Position numbers and translations under genes: made by a program. A stretch of 64,000 bases of DNA, taken from positions 62,001 through 126,000 of the forward strand of contig JALMLS010000225.1 in the NCBI GenBank assembly GCA_038496445.1. The letters are read 5' to 3'. The notes below the pieces were generated by a model. It did not search any database. It worked only from the letters and a program-made list of their open reading frames with translations, and was not told the DNA's origin. Shown here piece by piece: positions 44,387-56,507 of this stretch. Position 1 is the stretch's first letter; each line of letters starts with the position of its first letter. Origin of the DNA: Trichosphaerium sp. ATCC 40318. Lineage: Eukaryota; Discosea; Flabellinia; Trichosidae.

Positions 44387-46440
44387 ATGTTCGTTGCGCC
44401 ACGAAGCCGAAACCTCTGTATGTTGCTAAATACAGGCAAATAGAAAGTAACAATGTATTAGTGAACGACAGGCAAGAGGGAATACTGCAGGATTTATTCT
44501 CCAAGGTAGCTGTAACCAGTGAAGGTGATAAAAGAACCATACAGGTCGATCAGTGGCCTCAAACAATAAAATTGCTGTCAACAATAAAAGAAGGTGAAGA
44601 AGACAAAGTGACAGCAGCAATGAGCGATAGGTTGTTCTCTGCGTTTGATTTAAAACAGGTTTGTATTTCACACGCGCTTATTTAATCACTAACCCTCCCC
44701 AGTCAGGTGAAATAGATCTAGACGAGTTTATACAGTGTATTACAGATCTTACGAAGGGCACATTACCGGGAAAGCTTAATTGTACCGTACATTTATTTGC
44801 AAACACACTGTTAACCGTATATATAGTCGCATTTCGCGTATTTGATGCTGAACAAAAGGGTTACATTTCAAAACAAGATTTTACGTTATTCCTACGAGGT
44901 ACTCAAGCGTACTGAGAGTATTAACACCCAAACACATACTCTCTTACTAAAAATCTCCAAACTGGGCAAAACGCTTTTAAACACGCCCTTTGAGACTATG
45001 AAATAGTTGTATTCAAGCGTACATGTCTAATACATCATATAGGCGTAGTAGACGAACCGGGATACGAGCGTGTTATTGGATTAAACGAACAGATTCTGGG
45101 TAGGCTACGTCTGGACCTTATTCTCCTTTGTTTTTTTCTTGTTTTATAGTTTATGTCGATTTGGACGCATTTCTATTCTGTTTTTCCTGAAATGCAATAA
45201 AAACTTGGCGACAAGGTCTTGTCGTTGTCGAGTTGTAACCAAAACTTTTGCCTTTTGTTTTCTTCAAAATCCAACTTGTTTGTATACTGTAAGCTTACTT
45301 GTACTTTATAGCTGCATTTGAAGAGCATGCTGTTTACTTGACTCAATGTGTATACAACTCAGAACTACAGCTTGACTTGATGGGTCAGATTAGCAAGTTT
45401 AAAGAAGACCTATTTACTCTTCGGATAAACGTGCGTTTGATTTGTGAAAAAAAAAAAAAGACTTTGCATGAAAACCAACAACGTCCCACTGTATCGATAC
45501 CTGCGCCGTTGTATATTCTCGTTGTTTTCTTACAGATTGGAGCAAAAAAAAAACTTGAAATTTTTTTGTCGGTTCGCGCTGTTAACACGTTTCTTTTCTT
45601 TAGCAAGTTGTAGAAGGTATATATAAAAAGTATTGTAAATCAGATCGTATGAATAAGGAGGAGTTTTATAAATGGGGTTCGCATGGGTAAGGCTCTTTGT
45701 CCAAAAATTATTTTTTTTTCGAATATTCTATTGTTCGTATATCTTACTCCCTTGTTAGCCAAGATGCTCTACTATGGCTAGGGAGGTGGATGAATATAGA
45801 GTCTTTCTTATTTAAGGACGAAAACGAAGGTAGTTACTTACATTCCGGCCGCTTCAAAAAAGCTTTTAGTTTCACTCTTTTTCAATAATAAGCATTCTTG
45901 TTGCGTTTTTGTATTCCGCTGGCTCTGATGTTTCTTTTTATAGTTGTGCACGAAAAATTCAGTTGTAGGGGTTGTGGACAAAGACCAATACGAGGGACAC
46001 GATACTGGTAATTAAAATAGCAATGACATTTAACCATGGCTTATAAAAGTTTTCTTTTAATTTAGTTGTAACACGTGCAAATATTATAATTTTTGCGAAA
46101 TGTGTGTCAATGATAAGCGAGATATTGGTACTCATAAACATACACATACTTATACAAAGTTCGAAAAAGCTGTTGTAATTCATTGGGGTACGCTAAAAAT
46201 AGAAATAAACACCAATAAACTAAAAATTTTCGGCGGAAATTTTTATTTTTACCATTCTGTTCTTCGTCTTCCTTTTCTTTTATTGACGTTGTTTTGTCTT
46301 TAGGATACAAATGTAATGTATGCAATAAATGCCCTATAATTGGAACAAGGATGAGGTGCACGATTTGTGAAGACTTTGATATGTGCGAGCACCATGAACA
46401 CGAACATCCAACAATACCTGTAGAAAAACCTGTACAATAG
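44387..46440 (+). CDS. EF-hand protein with two C-terminal ZZ zinc fingers
   Basis: ATG 44387 splices in frame across the first intron (donor GTATGTTG): MFVAPRSRNL/LNDRQEGILQ. EF-hand loops follow: DLKQSGEIDLDE (all Ca ligands good), DAEQKGYISKQD (partial), and a later KYCKSDRMNKEE segment. Further exons give VVDEPGYERVIGLNEQ, AFEEHAVYLTQCVYNSELQL and QISKFKEDLFTLRIN. From about 45945 two ZZ-type fingers appear: HEKFSCRGCGQRPIRGTRY/ CNTCKYYNFCEMCVNDK, and the terminal exon KCNVCNKCPIIGTRMRCTIC then EDFDMCEHHEHEHP, with stop TAG 46440. EF-hand plus ZZ pairs occur in dystrophin-type and ZZEF-type proteins, but the double ZZ end with short EF region is not one I can name. Probably a calcium-responsive adaptor. 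Confidence 0.75.
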
Positions 46441-47204
46441 AAAAAGAAAAATCTTTAAACCAAAAAACTGAGATAAGGGTCTTTATTGCTTCAAGTAAGT
46501 GTCATTGACACTTACAATATGTATCTAGTTAATTCCTCAGAAACACGTACATTGAATATCAAGAGCGTAAAGGACCGTGCTGAGAAGTAAAACTTATAAA
46601 AATGGTAAAACAAAAAGTGCCTTTTGATCAAAAAACTTATTAAAAAATCCAATCTCGTGAAAACCTGTTGACTTTTTAACTTGATTAGCGACCTTTAGAA
46701 ACACGTTATGAGTTTGGTTGAGTTGAAATAAAGAACTCTATTACATGTCAAATCTTTCAAATTGTCACCTTTTTTTTTCAAAACAATCGCATTATTCTGA
46801 AACTGTTTTTGGAGAAAGAGGGACTGTACAATTAAGTATTTTTGCCACCTGAAGCTGCATTCCATTGTTAGCTTCACGAAGGTTAGATATAGTTGCTCTA
46901 ATAACAACTGTTTGAAAGTACGATTCAAAATGTAGACAAACATTTGAGCTTCTATGACTTATTTTTTTTTTTTTGTGACTTATGTTATTATTTTCTATGC
47001 CAAGAAATCTAATAATGTCGCTCTATAGAGGGACATATCCCAATGTATTTACTATATGTAACGACATAGGTGCCTAATTGAGGGTAATGTAATCCAATAA
47101 ACAAACATCAACATTATTGAAAACAGAAAAAAAAAAGCAAGTCAAAAAAAAAAAACTACACGAGGCTGTTTAAAATCTAAGTAAACGATATCATTTTATT
47201 TTAT
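46441..47204. other. AT-rich intergenic region between convergent genes
   Basis: Long A/T runs near 46960 and 47130-47160, no coding signal. It holds the 3' ends of the EF-hand/ZZ gene and the RTX-like gene. Confidence 0.45.
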
Positions 47205-50200
47205 TTATGGAGGAGGAGGAGTAACAGTAGGCATTGGCGTAGGTACTGGACCAAATAAGGTTAAACAGGTGTCAACATTAGATTCACAACCTAGAACTTC
47301 TTCAGAACCACTCTCGTTAACAACACAACGATCTTCATCATCTCCTGCATCAACAGTATCGATAGGACCTATACCAGAATTGGCTCCATTATTGCAAGAT
47401 ACTACAGTATCGCAACCTTCATTGCCGCGAATATTACCCATCTGTAAGACAAACAAGTTAGCCAAAAAAGAAGAAGAAATAAAAACCAGAAAACTTTGGT
47501 GGTCTTGTAAAAACGCAGTTACGAAATAATTTTCGCTATGGCGATTTTTGTGTGGTGATAATAACATGTTTTACGTACTCTATCATTCGCAAAAGTATAA
47601 ATGCTATCATCACCCAATCCTCCAATGATTGAATCAATGTCGAAAAGTGATGATGCTTCTCTAACTTCAATACAATCATCACCTTCACCAGTATCAATGA
47701 CGTCAAAAACTGCCATAGGACCCTCTACAACGACGATATCATCCTATTTATTATCGTTAGACATAAATCACGTGTTTGAGATTTGACAAAACCATACTTC
47801 AGTTTCTGTTGTGATATCTCCGTTTACATCACTTCCCATGACATAGATCTCATCGGAGCCTACACCACCTGCAACAGGACCATCAACTTCTGATCCCATG
47901 TCGACCTCAATAATATCATCTCCTTCTTGTCCGTCGATCTCAGCAGCAACCGAATCCGAAACGCTTATATGATCGTTACCATCTTGACCTAAGAAAATAT
48001 AAGCAACTTTTCTACTTTAAAAAAGGTAAGATACTTGCCTCTGATACGAGCTGTTTCAGCCATGCTGTGTACGAATACACAATCGTCTCCGCCTGCAGCG
48101 TTTATTAATCCGATAAATGCACCTATAATACAATATGAGTCAGAATTTGTACTTCAAAAAAAAAATTGTTACCAGTAACAGAAATGCAATCATTATCTGC
48201 ACCGCCATTAAGTTGTTGAGCATCTCCCGGTGCGTTTGTATCTCCACCATTAACAATAATCATGTCGTTACCACCTTGACCATTGATTCTACCAGTAGAC
48301 GCATCCGTGCCGATATAGCAATCATCATCACCGGCTGAAAAGAAGCACTTTAGAAAAGAAAAAAAAACAGTAAAATAAACTCGGCTTTTTTGTTTACAAC
48401 GAACGAACTCTCGAGAGTTGCAAGTACAGACCTTACTTTTTTTAAAAAAACAACCTGTTAGGCTTCTTATGTGCTTATTTTACACAGTATTTCCGCAAGT
48501 AGCAGGTAAATTATTTTGTTTTTGAATGATAGGATGAAACACGTGATTTATATAAAATTGATTTGAAAAATTGTTTACGTACCTAGATTAATGATACCAG
48601 ATACCGTACCACCTTCATTAATGACACAATCTGCTCTTGGACCTCCAGTAATTCCCAAAACGACGTCAGCGTTTTCTGTTAGAATGATACAATTTCTTCC
48701 TCTGACACCCACAACACTTTGTACGATTGTATCAATTACAACACATGCGTCATTATCTCGTACTTCGATAACTACGAAAAAAGGTAAGCTACAACGATAA
48801 AAGCATTTGCTTTTGTTTGTACGCCCACAGAGTGGGAAAAAAAAACAAGTATTTTAAGTGTATTACGTACTTCCTCGGTTTCTTGGATTACCGTTTATGT
48901 CAAGAGCTTCATCAATCGAGCGACAATCAGCCCTGTTAATATTCTCACAAACTGTACACGTTGTGCATGTACTCAACATTTCAACCTCACAACCTGGAAT
49001 GGCACATTGACAGTTCGATCCTTCACATACTGGTACTATAGGTGGCTCAGGAGCTATAATAAAAACGGTAAGCGAACAACAGTCTCAAGTTACATCTACG
49101 CTAAAGTAAAGTATTTGATAAATGAAGAATATCACGAGATATAAAAGGAGAGTAGGAGACAAGATTATATTGAAAAAAAAAATTATTGGAGAAAAAAAGA
49201 CAAGCCTTTTCTTCTTTTGTTACGAGCCCATTTTGAGGGTAGTATTTTTTTGGTATTGTGCGTATACCCACTCAGTTAAACTTTGAGTTGACTTTTGTTG
49301 CCCAGAAAATAAGTTTTGGGTAATATTTTGGCGGCTGAATGATACGACACATAAACAAAAAGCAAGAAAAAAAAAAGATACGTACGAACAACACGTCCAG
49401 CAATCTCGCCAATTCCAGCACTCCCAGGACTGGGCACTGCTGAAATATCAAGTCTAACATATCTTGCAACAACTGGCATCATAAAATCGATTGGAATACC
49501 GGCTTCTGCTACACCAGTCGTGGGAGGGACAGCTTCAGCCATCAATACAGGAGTGAAGAGCGTGTTATCCACTGATACCGAAATATCGGTCGTAACAATA
49601 CGTGCCATCTCGGCTTCTCCAGCCCAAAGGCAAAGGCCGCTCAAGGTAATCTCTGCTCCAAAATCGTAAGTTATTACTCGCTCAGTTTGATCGAATGGCC
49701 TTTGAATGAAAGATCTGAATGGAGCATTGCCAGTTGTATGAACAAGATTACAAGCATCTACAAACACATCTCCGTCCATAAAAGCGCCTCCATCGAAGCC
49801 TGATTTGTCGTATGAAAACGTTGGCGCATTGAAATCTTGTGAGACCATTGCTGTCTCAGCGGCCACAGGCGACATTATTTCCTCAGGTGGTGGTGGGAAT
49901 GCCCTCTTTTCTGTTGTTCCTGATGTTTTCTTCTTCTTGGCAGCGTTTTGGAGCAGTTGTCTGTTATGTGACCTGTCTTCTTCGACTTTTTTCTATTTTT
50001 AGAAAATTAGTTAATTTGACAATCAAGTAACTAATCGTCAGAACGATCAAAAAACCAAAAAGTAAGGCAAGACCTCCGCCAACAATTAAAAAAAGGGGTT
50101 GAGCCTGCAAACACAAAACAAATTTTCGTTGACAGCACTGCAATGAGCGATAAATTTGGCTCCCATTCAAAAAAGTAAACTAAAAACAAAAAGGAGGACT

Positions 50201-51278
50201 TTGTTTCGTTTTTAGAGTTTAATCATTGTTGTACGTACCCTGATTGGTTTTGGGAACCTAGGATGACGTGGTTGAGCTTTTAATCCAGCTGTTGATGTCT
50301 CTACAACTTAGGTTAGGTTCAAGTTCGACAAGCACTGAAAAAGAGCGTGGAAAAGTATCATTGAGCTTAACCGCAACATTTAAACAAGATTCGTTTGAGA
50401 TGTACCTGAACAATCTTCACCAAGGCAAGCACTGACACTATACTCAACTCCCGGTGTGTTACATACAACCGCAACCGAAAATTTAGATACTGGTGGCGCT
50501 GGAGACTAAAAAAAAATTTAGTTCACGTGATATTGCTATTTTCGGCTTGTTGGCGTTATTACGCCTTGGAAAAAGATTGATTGGTACGTACGTCGAGGAA
50601 CAACTCGGCATGTAGGGTTCTGTATTCACGGATACCCTCTGCAGTAAGATCTAGTAACTCCTCTCTAGAATTTGGTTTGATGTAGAGCTAAATAGAAGGC
50701 AAGGTTAGTCTTTAGCGAACTACGATGTCCAAGATACACTCCCACGGCAAAACGCAACGGAACTATAAATAAGACAGTATACTATACCTTGATGTCGGCA
50801 TCTGGATCAGATATCTAAAGGGGAGAATGAGAACACAGGAGATTTAACGGGGTTGTTTGTGGTTTTTTTTTCAAAAAAAAAAGCTATTTTGTATTAAAAC
50901 TAACTACGTACCTCGTTTACAATCACGTGTACGTTTTCAGCGTATTGCATAAGCTCCGCGCGTGAGATCTTGAGATAATAGTAATGTGCGTTGGGTGATC
51001 CTTCTTCAAATGTTCTGTGTACGAAAGTATCTGCACGAATAGTCCACATGTATTGAGGCCCATGACCTGAAAGAAAAAGTTAAAAAAAGTGAGTAGAGAT
51101 TTGTTTGAGATTTCAAGTTAGTAACGTCTGAACTGTCCAGTTACCGCCTATTGGCGAACAATTCGACAAGACAATAGTAGTTTATGTCTATTAAAGCAAA
51201 GATAAAGGACGTACGGACTTTATCTTTAGCAGCCACAAGGCATACTAGTATTACCATACAAAATATAGCAAGCTTCAT
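47205..51278 (-). CDS. Signal-peptide/TM protein with discoidin-like domain and RTX-like calcium-binding repeats (may be two genes)
   Basis: ATG 51278 opens a signal peptide (MKLAIFCMVILVCLVAA). Small exons follow (MWTIRADTFVHRTFEEGSPN, HYYYLKISRAELMQYAENVH, LYIKPNSREELLDLTAEGI, VAVVCNTPGVEYSVSACLG). One junction near 50310 shows a frame problem. A hydrophobic helix (LFLIVGGGLALLFGFLI) at about 50100-50040 joins, by a donor GTTCTGAC, to a basic stretch (KKVEEDRSHNRQLLQ) and an F5/8C-like discoidin domain (ITYDFGAEITLSGLCLWAGE; VARYVRLDISAVPSPGS; GIGEIAG). A Cys-rich exon (CAIPGCEVEMLSTCTTCTVC) is followed by about ten RTX-like nonapeptides (GQDGNDHIS, GQEGDDIIE, GGVGSDEIY, GEGDDCIEV, GGLGDDSIY) and a Pro tail to 47205. 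The long gap 49055-49385 or the TM region could mark a boundary between two genes. A TM ahead of extracellular-type domains is topologically odd. Confidence 0.6.
47340..48600 (-). repeat. RTX-like (GGxGxDxux) repeat exons
   Basis: Successive exons each hold one or more glycine/aspartate nonapeptides: GAGDDDCYI, GQGGNDMII, GGADNDCIS, AAGGDDCVF, GQDGNDHIS, GQEGDDIIE, GGVGSDEIY, GEGDDCIEV, GGLGDDSIY, GNEGCDTVV. In RTX proteins such repeats form a calcium-binding parallel beta-roll. No catalytic or pore-forming toxin domain is present. Confidence 0.75.
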
Positions 51279-51997
51279 TATCAGTAATCTGTAACCTTTT
51301 TGTAGTTTATCTTTTGTGGTTACAGCGTGTTGTTTTGATATAAACTGGTGGAAAAATGAACCGTCATTAAGTCACGTGATTCACTTGGTGCGCTTTTATT
51401 AAGTGAATAAAATCTCCCTTCGACCACGATAATAAAGGTGAGGACAATATGACCTGATTGACAAGGAAGCCTGGTGAGTGTTAGTTGAACCTCCTTTCAA
51501 AAATCATAGAAGTGCAATAAAGAGAAATTGTTGTTGGTACATTTTCTGGTTTTCAGGTGATATTAAAGGCACTTGAGTATACATGGACGTGAGTATTGGA
51601 TTGGGTAAATTAATTAAGAACGATTTCATTTAAATCTTTGTGAACATGGCATTCTAGGCGGATTCGGAACTCCCAACAAAAGCACTTCTCAACAAATTTT
51701 TTTTATTTACGCTTTGCGATCATAACACGTACAGACGTCCTACACAGTTAATCCAAAGCACGAAAGACAAAGGCCTTTGTTAGTTTTTATGCAGTAATAG
51801 CGCCACATTTTCTCGCTTTCACAAGACAAACGCGTCCCTTCACGAAACGTATGTTCAACGAATAAAGACAATACTTGCTGTTAATTAGATTGGCGACCAT
51901 TACAGCCAATAAGGGCATAATTTTATACCAGTACCCAACATCTCGAGGCAACACGTGATCTTGATGGTCACGCCTCACTCAGCGGTTTGAATGGTAA
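51279..51997. other. Intergenic region
   Basis: Contains a minus frame (51787-51978) ending in CGAITA that matches nothing recognised. Several CACGTG sites occur. No supported gene. Confidence 0.35.
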
Positions 51998-53385
51998 TCA
52001 CGTGTATTTTTTTAAAAACAAAGTCACAGCCGTTACAAGTTTTTTGCATTCGGTTTCACCTTTGATATAGTGATCCGCGCTATCCAAGTATAGTATTTCT
52101 ACCTCTGCATTAATGTATTTCTTCATTCGGTGCGCATGAGCCTATTTTTCGTTATACACAAAAGAACCGGAGATAGCATGTTTGAAAAGGATTTCTAAAG
52201 GCGCTACAGTGTCCGTTGCGTACATGAACGTCTATATTATCTGGTACATATGAATCGCTGCCCGATACAATTTGTAAGCATGGTACATTTATATGGCCGA
52301 GGTTCGATGCTAGTTGAGCGTCTGTAAAGTCCCTGAAAGGATGTCAATGTGCAAAGAAAAGCAGATTATGAATCTCGTAGTACGAAGAAAATATATCGTC
52401 TTCAGTGTCATTGCCAGAGATGCTAGCATAACGATACGCAGTGATTGGAGCTTCATCACATGCTCGAGGCATCAACTACGACAGTAAGGGAAATAATTCA
52501 AAAAAACTACAAGTTCACTAAGAAACGTCTCACCTCGTCTCCTTTCCCTTCTTTAATCAGTTTAGAGGCTAACTCTTGGTACTGTTCTGTATCTGCTAGT
52601 GTTGCCATGTATTCTCTATCACTTATAGCGCCCTAAAACCCAGTAGTGTTAACGGCAAAACTAGTTTGAGGCAAAACGCCTTCACAATACTTGTAGGACC
52701 AATCCCTTTATTTTTTTAGCGTAAATACCACCTTTGAGGTAAGTGACGACGTCTTGTGCTCCTGTGCTGTAAATAGAGTCGCGTTAGAAGGCAAACTGTA
52801 TCTTTCTACTTTTCTTTGTAAACGTTCGTCCGCAAACACGTGACAGGGGTTGAAACACGTGGGTAATTCATAAAATAGTATTGTTCTAAGAGTAGCATGT
52901 CGCATGAAATTCCAAAGCACACGTGCCTGAACCCAAATAACACTATTGATTCTGATCCTTCGTTGTCTATTAGATACTTTACCAACTCATCTATTTCTTT
53001 GCAGTCTCTGTTTAGTTGGTAGTGTTGTGTGATTACATAGTCTATTGGGGACATACTTTTGTATGCTGGATGTGCCATAGCCAAGGTACGACGAAGATAA
53101 TATCATTTGGACGAGAGAGAATTGATTTTTGTTCAATTCAACTGCAAGCGGTTCTAGATAGTCTGAAGCTAATTTACCAGTCAATTAATCGCGTTACGAG
53201 GTTATTAGCAAGCCTTTCCGTAAATACGCACCAAGAAAGCCATCTGTCAAACCAGGAATGTAAACGACATGCTTCTTAAACGTTCCTATGATAAACGCTG
53301 AAAGTTTCGCGTCATTGTAGCGAAAAAGGCGACCTGCAAAGATGTTAGGCCCGAAAGAACGAAAAATGGGTGGACTACCTTGCAT
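51998..53385 (-). CDS. Alpha/beta hydrolase of the DUF1749/UPF0613 family
   Basis: ATG 53385 gives MQGSPPIFRSFGPNIFAG, then HVVYIPGLTDGFLGA (oxyanion-side strand). Exons continue YLEPLAVELNKNQFSLVQMI, SSSYLGYGTSSIQK/DCKEIDE, ELVKYLIDNEGSESIVLFG/HSTGAQDVV with the nucleophile elbow G-H-S-T-G split by an intron, IKGLVLQAPVSDREYM, DDYFSSD-type segment, NVPCLQIVSGSDSYVPDN with the acid Asp, and EVEILYLDSADHYIKG with the catalytic His. It ends KKYT at 51998. Ser-Asp-His are all present. The family occurs in fungi and plants (fusarinine C esterase SidJ-like); substrate here unknown. Confidence 0.8.
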
Positions 53386-53684
53386 CACGATGTGGTGGTA
53401 ATAGCGCGCAGAAAATTTGAAGTCTCGAAGTGTCTAGACATTGCCACAGCGCGGTAAGTAACTACATACGACCAACTAAACATAAGAAACTGCTGTTTAT
53501 GGCCTATAGACATCATTAAGCGAGCTCATCGGAAAATACGCTATTCGAGCTGCAATTACGTTGATTGGTTGCTCTGGGCGTAGCGAATGAAATGTTGACA
53601 CATTGCAATGGACCGTTTTGTGACATTTTCCAACAAGAGCTCGTTTAAGTTAGCGCCAGTACACTATTTCAAACTGTAAACGCT
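53386..53684. other. Divergent promoter region
   Basis: About 300 bp between the alpha/beta hydrolase (minus) and the gene at 53685 (plus). Nothing coding. Confidence 0.4.
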
Positions 53685-55104
53685 ATGGGCAACACAACAA
53701 GCAACCTACCAGGCGTATCAGCTGAAGATGCTTTGCGCGTTAGAGCCAATTACAAGAAACGCCTCGCGCAAACCTTCAACGTATCTGAGGATGCAGTTTC
53801 AGATGCTAAAGGCGACAACACATCATTAGGGATCGTAGTTCGAATAAACGAAGACGCGGCAAAAGCGCTATCCGAACAAACAGGGCTAAAAATCGTTCCA
53901 CATTATGTCATAGTATCTCATGGAGTGGCTCCTAAAACTGGAAACGAAATAGTAGCTCACATGGATTGTACTGAGGAAGAACTAGCCAAAGTAATTCCAA
54001 AAGTGCGTTACTTGGTAGCACTCGCGTAGACATCACTGACGTTACTTTGCAATTTAGGTGTTATCCGATTTTGCGCTATTTCGTTCTATGCAAGAAAGTA
54101 CAATTTTTAAGCCTAACGAGAGTGCTCAGTGCATGGCCTATGCTCCAGCGACATACCCAGAATCAGGGGATAAGGGAGTTATGATTTTACCCCAGCCTAT
54201 CCTTACTGGAAGCGAGGGAGAAGGCTTTTTTAATGAAGCAGATTATTGGCCACGTCAATTCTTGACAGTCCATTTTCTCCGCGCTACAGAGTACAACGCT
54301 TTGAGATGTAGTGTATCAGTACTAGCTGATATCATAGCCGAGACGAATCCACTTCTTATGAATTCTCCAACAAGATCTCACTACCTCAAGGACGAGCCAA
54401 TTAAGACAAAGTTTGAGGAAGCAAGAGAAGCAGCTCCAGTAACCCACATGTCCGATGGTCTTACTATGGATTTAGCTGTTAGAAAGGATAAAGAAGGTGG
54501 GTGGATACTTAATGTTGTCACTAGCGGTCGTTGTATGGCACATATCTTGTTGCCGCTTGAACAAGCTTTTGACAAGAAAAAAGTACCTACTGGATCCAGG
54601 GTTGGCGCTTCAGCCGAAGGAGGAGCAAATATTGTAATGTTCCATTGTCATGACAATGAAGGCGTAGAGATTACTCCTGAGACGGCGCACTTTATAGTAG
54701 AGCCTTTAGGGTACTCCAATGACGGAGGTAAAAGCTTAATGAAGGACTTGGATGACGATCTTGCGAAGAAATACTCTGTTCTTCCACCAGGCGAGTTGTA
54801 TACTGCACACAAGATGATTAGAATGCTTCGTGTTCATGTTTATGCTCCAGCACAGATGTTGGCTCGTATGGTACTTGATGTTCGTACTGCTGTATCTTCA
54901 AGGAGCCCTGACTGGGACTCGAAGCCTCTTGTTATGAATTGGGATGATTTATTCAAAGGTGTGGATCCTAGGACAGGGTTTAAGGATGATGTTGTGCCTC
55001 AGACAAAACCTTCAAAGTTTCGATTTTGTTGTGGCGGTATGAATTATTTTCAAGATCAAGTTTATATAAACTCTGAAGGTGAATTTTGTGGCCTTTCCGA
55101 ATGA
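53685..55104 (+). CDS. Unknown protein with N-myristoylation-type start
   Basis: Two exons: 53685-54002 and 54058-55104, joined in phase 0 across a 55-nt intron (GTGCGTTA...TTTAG), for about 454 residues. The N terminus MGNTTSNLPG fits the N-myristoylation pattern MGxxxS/T. The protein has no Cys-rich or TM segment. A conserved-looking core includes YAPATYPESGDKGVMI, SGRCMAHILLPLEQAFDKK, NIVMFHCHDNEGVEITPET and FRFCCGGMNYFQDQVYINS. I do not recognise the family. The single intron and 1-kb uninterrupted exon contrast with its neighbours, which have an intron every 100-200 bp, so recent arrival or retroposition is possible. Confidence 0.65.
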
Positions 55105-55159
55105 TTTTTGTTCAAACCAATAAAAATAATATTATTTTTAATCAAATCACGTGTGTTTT

Positions 55160-55330
55160 TTTAGAGACTGAGTGAAAGTACTATGCGACTGTGTGCTAGG
55201 ATCAATGAAGGTCTTAAGTTTCTTGCTGGAGTTCGTACAACTGCTGTAATTATAAAATGAAATCACTTGCTGGAGTACATGCCATTTCATGAGATTCTGC
55301 AGTTTTTGGTATGTGACATTTTAGACTATG
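55160..55330 (+). pseudogene. LRR gene remnant
   Basis: Short LRR wording (MRLCARINEGLKFLAGVRTT, then ...LAGVHAIS in another frame) with stops, matching the repeats of the LRR genes at 56771 and 61983. No intact frame. Confidence 0.5.
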
Positions 55331-55404
55331 CGAAATGAGTTGGAAGTCAGTTGGATATATCTTTATTTGTTTCAATCAGGTACTTTTGAATAAAGAAGTC
55401 ACAG

Positions 55405-56507
55405 TTACCAATATGTTTGTGGTCTTTTTTCACGATATGCTTTGAAACGTTTATCGAGTGCTACCCTTTGATAAAGCCTTAAAACCTTTGCAACCGTCCT
55501 GAAAACTGGTACCTTGCTTTTTTTAGATTCGGCAGTTCATTTGTCATGGCACAGTCCGTGTCAAAGTCATCAGTAAACCTAGCAAATATAATATCAACTA
55601 AGCATATTTTATCACCAAGCAAGTAAGTTCCCTTGATAGGCAAGTCAACAAACAATCAACTGTCCAACAAAAAATCAAATGAAAAGACATGTCCACAGTT
55701 TAACAAGCTTTGGAAGCACAAGGTACTTGTTATCTTCAAAATTCTACTATGGACACTAACCAAAAAGTATCAGGTACATGTATCATACCTGATTTTGGGC
55801 GTAGTATCTTTCAATGACTTCAAGCTTGCTCGGTATAGTTTTCATAAACTCGCCAACTTTAGCATACATCTCATCTTCTCTGCTATTCTTTGTTACATGT
55901 GTATACATTTCAAATATATCATTGAAGTAAGCAGCTAATATTAAAGTTAGATATTATGGGAGAGGTGTAAAAGAGACAAATGTACAAAAAAAGATGATGA
56001 AAAATAAAAAAAGGTGTCGCAGCACGTGCATAATTGGTCGATGAGAATACCATCAGCGTTTGATTCTCCATAAAACCCGAATTCTCTAGCAAGGAAACGA
56101 AATATTGCTGTCGATTCAGCATAGAGAGCAACTACTACAAATTATGTTAAGAGATCTAGGTACTCATCTTTTGGGACTTTGGTTGAGCAATGGGTTTACC
56201 TGTATTCTCGGTTTTGACTTCAAGTGTTGGTAGTTTACCGAAGGGAGTATGAGGTTTGAATGTCTTCCATTGTTCTTCAGTAAGGCGTTCATCATTAAAC
56301 TCTACAACAACGTCAAAAACAACAGTCTCCTAATACTAAGCCTTGTTTTAATGGTTGCTAACATTGTAACACAAGTTTAAATACATCTGCGCTTGTACAT
56401 TGGTAATTTAAGGGTGATATTGTACCTTTATTGGCTGCAGCGAAGATATATCTTGCTATCTCTGCACGTCTGCGTATGTTAAAGTAAGAGAGCTTATAAG
56501 ATGTCAT
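55405..56507 (-). CDS. Sigma-like glutathione S-transferase
   Basis: ATG 56507 gives MTSYKLSYFNIRRRAEIARY, the sigma/HPGDS start with the catalytic Tyr (YKLSYFN). Then come FNDERLTEEQWKTFKPHTPF, GKLPTLEV, ALYAESTAIFRFLAREFG, an all-alpha domain (IFEMYTHVTKNSREDEMY, YAKVGEFMKTIPSKLEVIER), the exon TYLLGDKICLVDIIFARFTD, and a terminal LYQRVALDKRFKAYREKRPQ, ending TAA 55405. Introns are short, and one junction near 56000 is approximate. It uses glutathione for conjugation or prostaglandin-type isomerisation in the cytosol. A second, related GST lies at 59619. Confidence 0.8.

Noticed and set aside
47205-48600. RTX-like repeats as evidence of a pore-forming toxin
   Set aside because: Only Gly/Asp repeats are seen; no hydrophobic pore domain, acylation lysines or type I secretion signal. 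A calcium-binding structural role is the safer reading.
53685-54029. Stand-alone 114-codon gene
   Set aside because: A GTGCGT...TTTAG intron joins it in phase to the long frame at 54058, so the two are treated as one gene.
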